The notes below the pieces were generated by a model. The model was not told the origin of the DNA. It saw only the letters and a list, made by a program, of their open reading frames with translations, and searched no databases. The translations under genes and the position numbers were made by a program. Shown piece by piece: positions 45,101 to 52,590 of a DNA stretch of 64,000 nt. Numbering within the stretch: the stretch's first letter is position 1; every line of letters starts with the position of its first letter. The DNA is from Methanomethylovorans sp041447285 (GTDB lineage Archaea; Halobacteriota; Methanosarcinia; Methanosarcinales; Methanosarcinaceae): positions 1 through 64,000 of the forward strand of contig NZ_JBGMEB010000023.1 in assembly GCF_041447285.1 (NCBI RefSeq), read 5' to 3'.

Positions 45101-46004
45101 AGGCTGGATTTGCGATATTCACTATTGCAAGACCGTTGGCATCGTCAGCTACATAGGCGTAACTTCCAGATACAACAACGCTTAATGCCTTTCCTGGAGT
45201 ATCAAATCTCCCTGTGTAAGTTGGTGCAGTTGGGGTTTTGATGTTTATGATCACAAGACCATTAGTTTCATCGGCTATGTATGCATAGCTGCCTGATACT
45301 GCGACACCGGTTGCTTTTACCGTATCATAGGAACCTGCAAGTTTTGGTGAAGAAGGAGTGGTTACATCCATGACAATAAGGCCGCTTGTATCATCTGCTA
45401 TGTATGCATAATTTCCAGACAAAACAACACTCTGTGCATTGGTAGTATCTAATCTACCTTTAAACGTTAAAGCTGTGGGTTTTGTAATATCCACTACTAT
45501 AAGGCCACTGATTCCATAAGCTACATAGGCATTACCACCTGAAACAGCAACATCATAAGCAGCGCCGGAACCATATGCATATGTACCTCTTATCGCAGGT
45601 GCTGCACGGTTTGAGATATCAACTACTACAAGACCGCTGTTCCCATCAGCCAGGTAAGCATAATTTCCTGATACAGCAATGTCGTTAATTACTGCTGTGG
45701 TGGTTACCCTTCCAACTTGCGATGGATTGGCAACATTGCTAATATCAACTATTACAAGGTCTTGTCCCTGTCCAAGATAGGCGTAGCTTCCGGAAACTGC
45801 AACGCAGAACACGCTTCCACCATAATGGCTAGTGAAATCCTCTCCCACCAGGGCATTTGTAATGACTGTATCATTGTTTGTGTTTTCATTAAACTGACTG
45901 ACAAAATCTACTTGAAGCTCTGCGGCTGAACCAATACCGGAGGCTGTTATCGTAAAAAATAATAATATGCATAGATAAACTAATGTGTTTAATTTGATTT
46001 TCAT
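42111..46004 (-). CDS. Large cell-surface protein: LVIVD repeats, PKD domains, CBM96/DNRLRE domains
   Basis: 1297 residues, secreted (signal MKIKLNTLVYLCILLFFTITASGIGSA). Residues 60-635 hold 14 LVIVD repeats of about 41 residues (SGNYAYVADGTNGIVIINISN type), probably beta-propeller blades; 14 would give two seven-bladed propellers. Then come a PKD domain (GSAVNFDASSSTDDKGIATYSW), a DNRLRE/CBM96-like domain (YDNRLRELSPTSVLSTTTYVD), two more PKD domains, and a second DNRLRE domain that ends the protein at AAMRPKLTITL. No C-terminal anchor is visible, so it may be retained by binding polysaccharide. The CBM96 fold is known from Methanosarcina disaggregatase. ATG 46004 has GGTG six bases upstream; GTG 46013 is less likely. 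Confidence 0.9.
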   Translation of the reverse strand: MKIKLNTLVYLCILLFFTITASGIGSAAELQVDFVSQFNENTNNDTVITNALVGEDFTSHYGGSVFCVAVSGSYAYLGQGQDLVIVDISNVANPSQVGRVTTTAVINDIAVSGNYAYLADGNSGLVVVDISNRAAPAIRGTYAYGSGAAYDVAVSGGNAYVAYGISGLIVVDITKPTALTFKGRLDTTNAQSVVLSGNYAYIADDTSGLIVMDVTTPSSPKLAGSYDTVKATGVAVSGSYAYIADETNGLVIINIKTPTAPTYTGRFDTPGKALSVVVSGSYAYVADDANGLAIVNIANPASPVRAATYTATEGVAYDVFIAGNYAYTAYGRSGLAIVNISTPSAPTRAGVYDVAGYASGVAISGNYAYLAYGYMGLTVVDISNPASPKRAGSYITQGYARDLAVSGNYAYIADDTYGLVIVDVTNKASPTLKGSYNTAGRSWGVAISGNYAYVADGAGGLVIVDITNPAVPTLKGSYDTAGNAENVAIVGNYAYVADGDNGLVVIDITNPAAPTLRGSYNTVGHAYGVMVSGNYAYVADGTNGIVIINISNPAKPTLVSNYDTTFAQNIVKSGNYAYIADDTSGLVILDVSNVATPTLAGGYNTAGHGYSVAVSGNYVYVADFDNGLVILHVENASSTDNPPVANAGSDQSTTIGSAVNFDASSSTDDKGIATYSWDFDASNGITSEATGKTATKTYTVAGNYIVTLTVTDTSGQKATDTLNVAVTSSSSTGNTVSYTPTYDNRLRELSPTSVLSTTTYVDVGKSTSTCRDLILFDLSGYKTTDTISKATLSLYWYYPASKTRTSETVVEVYRPAEWDPKYVTWNSRTSGVSWSNAGGNWYDKNGASQGSAPYASLAFAGSKVPDNKYYDFDVTDLVKEYVSGKYKNTGFFLKASTESGNYIAFYSSEYSNAAMRPKLTITSTSGGSTSTDNAPVANAGADKTATTGAVVTFSGSASTDDKGIASYSWDFDVSNGITSEATGVTATHTYTSPGTYTATLTVTDTAGKKATDTLKVVVSSSVDTYPVANAGPDKTATTGSAVTFSGSSSTDDKGIASYSWDFDVSNGITSEASGVTATHTYASPGTYTVTLTVTDTAGQKSTDTLKVIVSGSSTAVTYSPVYDNRLRELSPTSVLSTTTYLDVGKSTSICRDVMLFDLSGYKTTDTISKATLSLYWYYPAGATRTSSTIVEVYRPVAWDPKSVTWNSWTTAGGNWYDKNGTSQGSTPYASVTFSGSTVPGNKYYDFDVTQLVREYISGKYKNTGFFLKARTESGNYIAFYSSEYSNAAMRPKLTITL
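44100..45830 (-). repeat. 14 tandem LVIVD-coding repeats
   Basis: About 14 imperfect tandem units of roughly 123-129 bp coding for GNYAY(V/I)AD..GLVIVDI(T/S)NP. This is protein-level repetition with diverged codons. Confidence 0.8.
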
Positions 46005-46722
46005 TGACACCACCTGCTCTATTTTAAGAGAGGATTTTTTTGCTCTATTCTAAAGTCCTGCTACCTTGCAATAACTTACTATATAAATCTAGCCAAAATA
46101 AAAATAAATAATAATATATTTTTTATATTATTAATTAATGTTTAACATAATTTGTATCTACAATTAGTTTACAATATTATACTGATTATATCTCACCGGA
46201 AATGTTTTAAAATGGTTTTAGATTCTTATCTATCTTCAAAATTTAAACGTGAGCAACTATATTTTTTAATCTTTCTTTTGAATAATGAAGTTTATGAGCT
46301 AATAAAGCTTTAAACATTTCTTTTTCTGCAAAAAATACCCTAATTGAATTGTAATTTACAATTCATACTCAATAGTTATTGATTGAAACTATTTAGCGCA
46401 TAAATCCAAGTTGAATACATGAAAAATTCATTTCATTCTCTTATTTTTAAAAAGGATCCAATAATACTACAATAAATGCAAATAGCAAGTATCTTTCGAA
46501 AATCGAATATGTAGTAACCACAAGCAGGATAATAAAGGATTTTTCCAAGAAAAAAACTCCAATGAACTCTTATTATCTATTTTTGAGTCATTATTATGCT
46601 TTAATCCTTAAGTATCCTTATATTATTAACTGAGAATCAGGTGATCGTATCAGCAGCTTAACTGTCTGGATACCAAAAGATCAGGAGGAAATTAATACTC
46701 AAAATAATCAAGGGTGATACAT
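46005..46722. other. 718-bp AT-rich intergenic region between two divergent surface-protein genes
   Basis: No gene visible on either strand. The region is strongly AT-rich, with multiple TATA-like runs and a 9-bp palindrome at 46345-46365. It must hold the promoters of the minus-strand LVIVD gene and the plus-strand beta-helix gene, with an unusually long leader. Confidence 0.6.
46345..46365. promoter_or_regulatory. Perfect 9-bp palindrome, candidate operator
   Basis: TGAATTGTA-ATT-TACAATTCA: two 9-base perfect arms around a 3-base centre, midway between the divergent surface-protein genes. Position and symmetry suit a dimeric regulator binding site. Confidence 0.35.
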
Positions 46723-48657
46723 ATGAAACTTTTCAGAAAACACGTTGTTTCAGGACTGTCAGCAATTGTTGGATTGCTTTGCATAATGATGGCCATCTCC
46801 ATGGTTTATGCTGCAGGGGAAACTAATGCTGGCAATAATATGCAAGAGATGGGTGGAGAACCTGATCTAGCATCCATCAAGAATATGACTATAGAGATGA
46901 TCGATAAAACTACAGAAAGCCTTGAAACCATGAAGGCTGATGCTAATGATACTACTGTCGTAACTATTAATGAATACATTAGTGAACTTGAGACTATAAG
47001 TTCAAATGTTGAGAATGCCGAGTCAATAGAGGAGCTCAAAACAGAAAGAACTAGTCTGGATGAGTTGTTCACAGCAATGAATGAAGAACTGGGGTTAGAA
47101 GTTCCTATGAATGGTGAAAGACCTGAAATGTCAGGAATGGAAGGTCAGGCAGGATCAGGATCTTCACAGATGCCTCAAATGGGAAATCAAACCGGGCCTG
47201 GACCTGCTATGGGTAATCAGAGTAATTCCAACCCCTCTCAAATGCCTTCGATGGGTAACCAGAGCAATGGCCAGCCCCCAATGGAAGGCGATGGGCCTTC
47301 TATAAAGAATAACTCCGGAGAGAACTCTGAGCAGATGCAGAACACTGCTGAGGAATCTGGCATATTTGCCAAGATTGTGGATTTCTTCAAATCCCTGTTC
47401 GGTTCTGATTCTGAAACCTCAGTTGGTACTGAAAGTACTGAAACATCAACAACAACAACAACATCTGAAAGTTCAGCCTATACACAAAGCGGCGAAACTG
47501 TAACGGAATCGGATATGGAGATTGCTGCAACCAATACTGACGAGTCAGCAATCAAGGTCAATGATAGTGGTAGTTTTACCCTTTCAGATTCCACTATAAA
47601 AAAGACTGGTGATACATCCTCAAATGAGAACAGTGACTTCTATGGCCTTAATGCAGGAGTTCTGGCAGAGTCAGGCAGTAACATAGAACTCAGCAACTGT
47701 ACTGTGACTACTGATGCAAATGGTGCAAATGCAGTGTTTGCAACAGGTTCTGGCTCTTCAATTACTCTCTCAAATGTCAAAATAGAGACCAGCCAGGATG
47801 GGTCACGCGGTGTGGATGCGACTGTAGGAGGTACAATTACCTGTACGGATGTGGATATCATTACTCAGGGAGCTCATTGTGCCACAATCGCAACTGACCG
47901 TGGAAGTGGAACTATAAATATCACAGGCGGAACTATGAGTACAGCTGGTGAAGGATCTCCTGCAGTTTATTCTACAGGTAATATTACAGTAAGCGATGCA
48001 ACTCTTACAGCTACTGGCTCAGAGGCTGCAGTAATAGAAGGAAAGAACTCCATAACCCTTAACGATTGCATTCTGACAGGAATGATGAAATGCGGTGTAA
48101 TGCTCTACCAGAGTTTCTCTGGCGATGCTGAAGTTGGTATCAGTGTATTTACCATGAATGGAGGCTCTCTTACAGCAGCTGTTGATCCTCTATTCTACTC
48201 CACGAACACCAATGCAGTGTTCAATCTCAGTGGTGTGGAACTTACCGGTACTTCAGGTACGCTCCTGACAGCCAGTGCTGACAGATGGGGTACTGAGGGA
48301 TCCAATGGAGCTACTGTAGCCTTTAATGCAAATGGGCAGGAGCTCAATGGTAACATCACCTGTGATAATGTCAGTTCGATTTCAGTGACTTTGCAGAATG
48401 ACACAACTCTGACAGGAGCAATCGATGCTGAGAATACGGCTGGTATGATGGCCCTTGATCTGGATTCAAGCAGTACCTGGAATGTTACAGGTACATCGTA
48501 CCTGACAAGCCTTACAGATGAGGACTCTGCATTGTCCAATATCAATGACAATGGATACACCATCTACTACGATTCAAGCAACAGTGCAAACTCATGGCTT
48601 GACGGTAAGACCTATGACTTGAACGGCGGAGGAAAACTTACTCCCATTTCAGGTTAA
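46723..48657 (+). CDS. Secreted protein with right-handed beta-helix
   Basis: 644 residues. Signal peptide (MKLFRKHVVSGLSAIVGLLCIMMAISMVYAA). The first 115 mature residues are helical and charged. A Gln/Asn/Met/Gly/Pro-rich low-complexity stretch follows (MPQMGNQTGPGPAMGNQS), then a short hydrophobic helix (SGIFAKIVDFFKSLFG) and a Ser/Thr-rich linker. The last 400 residues look like a parallel beta-helix with regular SGSFTLSDSTIKKTG and TINITGGTMSTAGEGSPAVYS turns. No C-terminal anchor. It is probably an adhesin-like or matrix protein. ATG 46723 has GGTGA five bases upstream; GTG 46714 is rejected. Confidence 0.85.
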   Translation: MKLFRKHVVSGLSAIVGLLCIMMAISMVYAAGETNAGNNMQEMGGEPDLASIKNMTIEMIDKTTESLETMKADANDTTVVTINEYISELETISSNVENAESIEELKTERTSLDELFTAMNEELGLEVPMNGERPEMSGMEGQAGSGSSQMPQMGNQTGPGPAMGNQSNSNPSQMPSMGNQSNGQPPMEGDGPSIKNNSGENSEQMQNTAEESGIFAKIVDFFKSLFGSDSETSVGTESTETSTTTTTSESSAYTQSGETVTESDMEIAATNTDESAIKVNDSGSFTLSDSTIKKTGDTSSNENSDFYGLNAGVLAESGSNIELSNCTVTTDANGANAVFATGSGSSITLSNVKIETSQDGSRGVDATVGGTITCTDVDIITQGAHCATIATDRGSGTINITGGTMSTAGEGSPAVYSTGNITVSDATLTATGSEAAVIEGKNSITLNDCILTGMMKCGVMLYQSFSGDAEVGISVFTMNGGSLTAAVDPLFYSTNTNAVFNLSGVELTGTSGTLLTASADRWGTEGSNGATVAFNANGQELNGNITCDNVSSISVTLQNDTTLTGAIDAENTAGMMALDLDSSSTWNVTGTSYLTSLTDEDSALSNINDNGYTIYYDSSNSANSWLDGKTYDLNGGGKLTPISG

Positions 48658-48688
48658 AAACAATCTCTGAAGCGAATTTAGAAATTAA

Positions 48689-48705
48689 GGAGGGATCTTC
48701 CCTCC
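48689..48705. terminator. Bidirectional terminator between convergent genes
   Basis: GGAGGGA and TCCCTCC form a 7-bp stem with a TCT loop, followed on the plus strand by CTTGATTTTC. It lies in the 56-bp gap between the convergent beta-helix and glycosyltransferase genes. Confidence 0.5.
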
Positions 48706-48713
48706 CTTGATTT

Positions 48714-49925
48714 TCAGGTGTTTTCTTTTTTCCTTTCTAATAATTTCATGTATTCTGCTTCCATTTGTTTGGCAACAGCTTTCCATGAGTAATTTGCTTG
48801 TATGTGTTTTCTTGCCCGTCTGCCCAGTTGCAATCGTTTGTCTTCATTTTGCAGCAGTTCCAATATTGCATCTGCAAGTCCTATTTCGTCCATAGACTCT
48901 ACAAGTATGCCTACAGATGGAGTAAGCACTTCCGGAAGTCCGCCGGCTTTTGTTGCTATAACGGGTTTTTCCATTGCCATTGCTTCGAGCATGAATATAC
49001 TGGAAGCTTCCATAAGGCTTGGGATAACGGCAATATCGGCAAGTGCAAGGTATGGGGGAAGCTTTTCATGAGGTATCAATCCCAGAAAATGAACATGATC
49101 CTGAAGATCCAGCTCATGTGTTAATTGTTTTAAGGCTGCACGCTCTTCCCCTTCACCAATTATGATCAGCTGGCATTGTTTTTTTCTTAATACCAGTTGC
49201 ATAGCTTTGATCAGATATTCGATTCCATTTTTTTTGACAAGGCGGCGTGCTGTGAGTATTACAGGTATTGAATAATCTATACCGATATGCTGCGCAGTAG
49301 CCTGGCTTGAGTTCACAATTTGAGTATGCGACGGGTTAAATCTGATAATATCAGCACCATTGTGGATGGTTTTTACTTTCTGCTGAGAAGCACCCCATGC
49401 AAGCACCTGTTGTGCAAAATAATCCCCGGTGTGAAGCTGGATGTCTGACATATTTGCAAGTGCTGGTGCCAATATGCGCTCTCCTGTTCTGTAAAATTTA
49501 GCAGCAAAAGGATTTGCAAGTTTGCTCCATATTGGATAATATGAACCGTGAATGGTATTTACGGCAACACTTCCTGATCTTCTTGCAAGGTAATTTGCTA
49601 TCAGCCCGGATGAGTATATATGGCCATGGTAAATGTCATAGGTACCAGGGTGGTTAAATAGTACCGCCAGTGGAAAAAGCGCTTGTCGTACAAGGGATAA
49701 ATTTGTTCCGTCCCAGGTTTTTTTCATGAGCCTGTAAAAGTCAACGCTGACGATCCGCACACCGTCTACTATCTGCTCTTGTGGAATGCTTTTTGCACCT
49801 GTTAGTATTGTTACTTCATGACCAAGTGCAACAAGTTCTCTGGATGTTTCCATAATTGCAACTTCAATGCCTCCGGTTCCAGCATTGTCGTGAGGCGGGA
49901 GTTCATATATTTGCAGGATTTTCAT
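48714..49925 (-). CDS. GT4-family glycosyltransferase
   Basis: 403-residue GT-B glycosyltransferase. The N-terminal domain has PPHDNAGTGGIEVAIMETSRELVALGHEVTILT in blocks. The C-terminal domain has VILTARRLVKKNGIEYLIKAMQ, IIGEGEERAALKQL and the donor-binding PSLMEASSIFMLEAMAMEKPVIAT. Likely role: adding a sugar to a surface glycan or exopolysaccharide. The start lies inside the end of the deacetylase gene (23-base overlap), and a CPBP protease gene leads the same operon. It resembles membrane-lipid glycan transferases, but the acceptor cannot be told. Confidence 0.9.
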   Translation of the reverse strand: MKILQIYELPPHDNAGTGGIEVAIMETSRELVALGHEVTILTGAKSIPQEQIVDGVRIVSVDFYRLMKKTWDGTNLSLVRQALFPLAVLFNHPGTYDIYHGHIYSSGLIANYLARRSGSVAVNTIHGSYYPIWSKLANPFAAKFYRTGERILAPALANMSDIQLHTGDYFAQQVLAWGASQQKVKTIHNGADIIRFNPSHTQIVNSSQATAQHIGIDYSIPVILTARRLVKKNGIEYLIKAMQLVLRKKQCQLIIIGEGEERAALKQLTHELDLQDHVHFLGLIPHEKLPPYLALADIAVIPSLMEASSIFMLEAMAMEKPVIATKAGGLPEVLTPSVGILVESMDEIGLADAILELLQNEDKRLQLGRRARKHIQANYSWKAVAKQMEAEYMKLLERKKENT

Positions 49926-50739
49926 CCAGAACCTTCCTTTTTATGTGCTTTGCGAGTTGGTGCATTGTTGTTGTCTCAAATTTATCGGATGTGGTGATAT
50001 ATTCCAGCACCCTGACTAAAAGATCCCTTTTGAGTATCGGTTCATAGGATGGATGCATGTAGAATACAAAAAAATTATGTGCATTATCCAATCCATTCTT
50101 CATGATATTGTAGATTGCGTCATTTGAAATACCTTCAAATTCTAATTCTCCGAAAGACTTTTCTGCTACAGGTAGTTGAAGCGTTGATAATTTACGCTCG
50201 TTGATGCATGGGTAAAATGCTTCTTTTCCCCTGAAGTCGCTGGAATAATCAAAATTGAAATCTTCCAATGCTTCCAAAAACTGAGGGCTTGTTGCAAAGC
50301 CCGGAGATGCAAAAGACAATGGCTTGAAACCATATGCATCTTCGAACAGTTCTGAACCTTTGTTTATCCACTCAGTTATCTCTTCCTGACTCTTTTGCTG
50401 AAGCGTATTCATCCAGTTGTAATGATGATATCCATGCAGTCCCAGTTCATGGTTATTTTCCAGGATCAGCTGCACGTTTGAAGATTTCTGGACCTGCTGC
50501 TTGTATAAAATTCCTCTGAGCATTTGCTTAACTCCGTGTTGCTGAATGGCTTTTTTTTGCAGCAGTTTTAAGGGGTTGATGTAATTTTTGTAATTCTTAA
50601 AGGTCATGTCTTCCCCGGTTGTAACAAAAAATGTTGCAGAGGCATCGAAGCTGTCAAGTATTTCCAGTACAACCGGAAGGACTTGCGTGTCTCTTACTGT
50701 ATCGATATCGATCCTTATGCAAACTTTATTTCTTGTCAT
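49903..50739 (-). CDS. Polysaccharide deacetylase-like (NodB fold)
   Basis: 278 residues. The NodB-type metal triad fits IDIDTVRDT (D at the start), and NHELGLHGYHHYNWM supplies two His. ATFFVTTGEDM and SFASPGFA match ArnD/PgdA-like deacetylases. Members remove N-acetyl or N-formyl groups from surface sugars. No signal peptide, which fits an undecaprenyl/dolichyl-linked intracellular substrate such as that of ArnD. It lies one base after the CPBP protease gene and overlaps the GT gene. Confidence 0.85.
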   Translation of the reverse strand: MTRNKVCIRIDIDTVRDTQVLPVVLEILDSFDASATFFVTTGEDMTFKNYKNYINPLKLLQKKAIQQHGVKQMLRGILYKQQVQKSSNVQLILENNHELGLHGYHHYNWMNTLQQKSQEEITEWINKGSELFEDAYGFKPLSFASPGFATSPQFLEALEDFNFDYSSDFRGKEAFYPCINERKLSTLQLPVAEKSFGELEFEGISNDAIYNIMKNGLDNAHNFFVFYMHPSYEPILKRDLLVRVLEYITTSDKFETTTMHQLAKHIKRKVLDENPANI

Positions 50740-50740
50740 G

Positions 50741-51583
50741 TTAATTTAGCAAGCCGTTGAAATAGTAAGGAAGAACCGCTACAAGTATTACGTTGTTAAT
50801 TCCATGGAATACTATAGGTCCGGTCAATGTTCCGGTTTTACGATATAAGATACCGAACAATAACCCTGCAAAGAACGTAAATAATAATTCCAGGGGAGAT
50901 CTCCATGTCATGTGCATTATTCCGAACAAGAATGCCTGTCCGAAAATTCCAATTTTAGTCCCGAAGGCACTTATGAGGTCATTTTGTATCAAGCCTCTAA
51001 ACAATAGTTCTTCCCCTAAACCCACAAAGAATGTCATGTATATAAGATCGCGAAACAGGTATTTCAGTTCAAATGTAGGAAAAGATGCAGCAGGCTTGAG
51101 AACCCAGTATTCTATAGGTCCTGTGCACAGTCCTATCAATACACCAATAGCAGCGTATTTTAACAGATTGTCTCCCTTAAGCCCGACGTTTTCCGGCAGG
51201 ATATTTTTTTCATGCATATGCCAGAAGCAAAGAGCCAGAATTATTGAATATACTGCTGGCATGAGAAATTGTTGATTTATAAAAAACCAGGGAAGAGAAG
51301 ATGTAAAAAGCACATATAAAGGAATAAGAGCCAAAGATTCTGCAGAATGAATGAAACCCTGCTTCATATCGATCCTGGAGATTATAACATATATCAGGAT
51401 CGTGAGCCCCAAACATAAAAGTATACCTTCCCCTGCATTAAGATAAGTGAAGATATATTCTGCAATAACAATTGCCACAAAAATATCTATAATAAACCAG
51501 GTGGCTTGAAAATCATTTAGTTCAATCTTTTTGAGTTTCACAAATTTTACTAAAAGAGATCTATATAAAATCGTATCGCTCAA
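50741..51583 (-). CDS. CPBP-family intramembrane metalloprotease-like
   Basis: 280-residue polytopic membrane protein with about 8 helices. The CPBP/Abi hallmark is FVGLGEELLFRGLIQND (EExxxR), followed by FLFGIMHMTWR (His) and FHGINNVILV (HxxN), in the right order. In eukaryotes and bacteria the family cleaves prenylated or other membrane peptides; many prokaryotic members have unknown targets. It begins at TTG 51583 without a good binding site, so the start is unsure. First gene of the CPBP-deacetylase-glycosyltransferase operon, next to the sortase locus. Confidence 0.85.
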   Translation of the reverse strand: MSDTILYRSLLVKFVKLKKIELNDFQATWFIIDIFVAIVIAEYIFTYLNAGEGILLCLGLTILIYVIISRIDMKQGFIHSAESLALIPLYVLFTSSLPWFFINQQFLMPAVYSIILALCFWHMHEKNILPENVGLKGDNLLKYAAIGVLIGLCTGPIEYWVLKPAASFPTFELKYLFRDLIYMTFFVGLGEELLFRGLIQNDLISAFGTKIGIFGQAFLFGIMHMTWRSPLELLFTFFAGLLFGILYRKTGTLTGPIVFHGINNVILVAVLPYYFNGLLN

Positions 51584-51796
51584 TGCATAAACTCATTTTT
51601 GATGAAATTCTGTAATTTTGAACCATCTTTAAGTGGTAAGTTTTTTTAAATTCAATACTATTTTCAAATAAATCACTATTAGAAAGCGTGTTTCTAGTGT
51701 TTGTTCAACATGTATTCGTAAAGTAGAGATATTTAATGTAATCTATTAACGTTCTTTGCAATAATACTTTTAATCACTCGCAATAATAAAAATAGT

Positions 51797-51817
51797 AAAA
51801 TAATTAGATATGTTAAT
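51797..51817 (+). promoter_or_regulatory. Shared upstream box, copy before cassette 1
   Basis: AAATAATTAGATATGTTA recurs nearly exactly upstream of cassette 3 (near 57959-57977). Each copy sits about 45-80 bases before its A gene. It could be a promoter or operator of the sortase cassettes. Confidence 0.4.
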
Positions 51818-51877
51818 ATACATTGCAATGGAACATATCATAAATTATCATATATTATACTTCTTATAAAATATTCA

Positions 51878-52588
51878 GTGGGTGGTTATATATCTACAGA
51901 TAAGCAATATTTTTCAAAAATGATGGTAATATGGTTTGCCGTACTGGTGATTGCAAGTCTGATCATTGGCTTACACGATGCTGCTGCACCAGTTTCAATG
52001 TCTGTTTTTCCTGAAGTTCCCGTGGAAGGGGAGCCTGTATTAGTTACTTTCAATCTAAATAATCCGTCAATTCACACTAATCTAGCTGATTATGAGTTCT
52101 ATGCCAATGGGGAGCTGATAATGGACGGCACGGCAGAACTTTCTCCGTTGTCATATAAAAAATATCAGTATACATACGTGAATCCTCTGGAAATGGGAGA
52201 ACAGGTAACTTTTATAGTAAAGTCTAATGTTGGTGAAAAGAACTATGATGAGTATGTCTCACTGCCTGCATACCCACCTCAGGTATGGAGCAGTTTTGTG
52301 AGTTTTGCAACGTTCTCCACTACAGTTATGACTTATATGACCACGATGTCGTACTACGATCAGGAGTTTGGTGACGGTGCTACTTTTAACGTAAGCGTGG
52401 TCTTTTCAATCGTCCTTATAGGATTGCTGATATACCTAGAACTCACGGAAGCATCCCTTTCAGAGAAGACCTTCAAGTTCATAGGTAACCTGCGGATAAG
52501 GTTTAGCAGATTATCAGCGATTCTTTTTGTGATATTTATCGGAATGGTGTTCACGCAGGTGGCTTTGATCATTGGGAAGGTGGGATAA
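51878..52588 (+). CDS. Cassette 1, protein A: membrane protein with Ig-like ectodomain
   Basis: 236 residues. TM1 lies at about 15-33 (MVIWFAVLVIASLIIGLH). An external beta-sandwich domain follows (PVSMSVFPEVPVEGEPVLVTF, YEFYANGELIMDGTAELSP). Two C-terminal helices follow (VVFSIVLIGLLIYLEL and LFVIFIGMVFTQVALIIG) around a basic loop (LRIRFSRL). The gene is one of three close paralogues, each just before a PEF-CTERM gene (here 2 bases apart). The family has no function known to me; a membrane platform for the sortase or its substrate is my inference. The start codon is uncertain (GTG 51878; see findings). Confidence 0.82.
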   Translation: MGGYISTDKQYFSKMMVIWFAVLVIASLIIGLHDAAAPVSMSVFPEVPVEGEPVLVTFNLNNPSIHTNLADYEFYANGELIMDGTAELSPLSYKKYQYTYVNPLEMGEQVTFIVKSNVGEKNYDEYVSLPAYPPQVWSSFVSFATFSTTVMTYMTTMSYYDQEFGDGATFNVSVVFSIVLIGLLIYLELTEASLSEKTFKFIGNLRIRFSRLSAILFVIFIGMVFTQVALIIGKVG

Positions 52589-52590
52589 AA

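Noticed and set aside
44100..45830. Regular repeats that might be a CRISPR array
   Set aside because: The units are protein-coding, lie in one frame, vary along their whole length and have no spacers.
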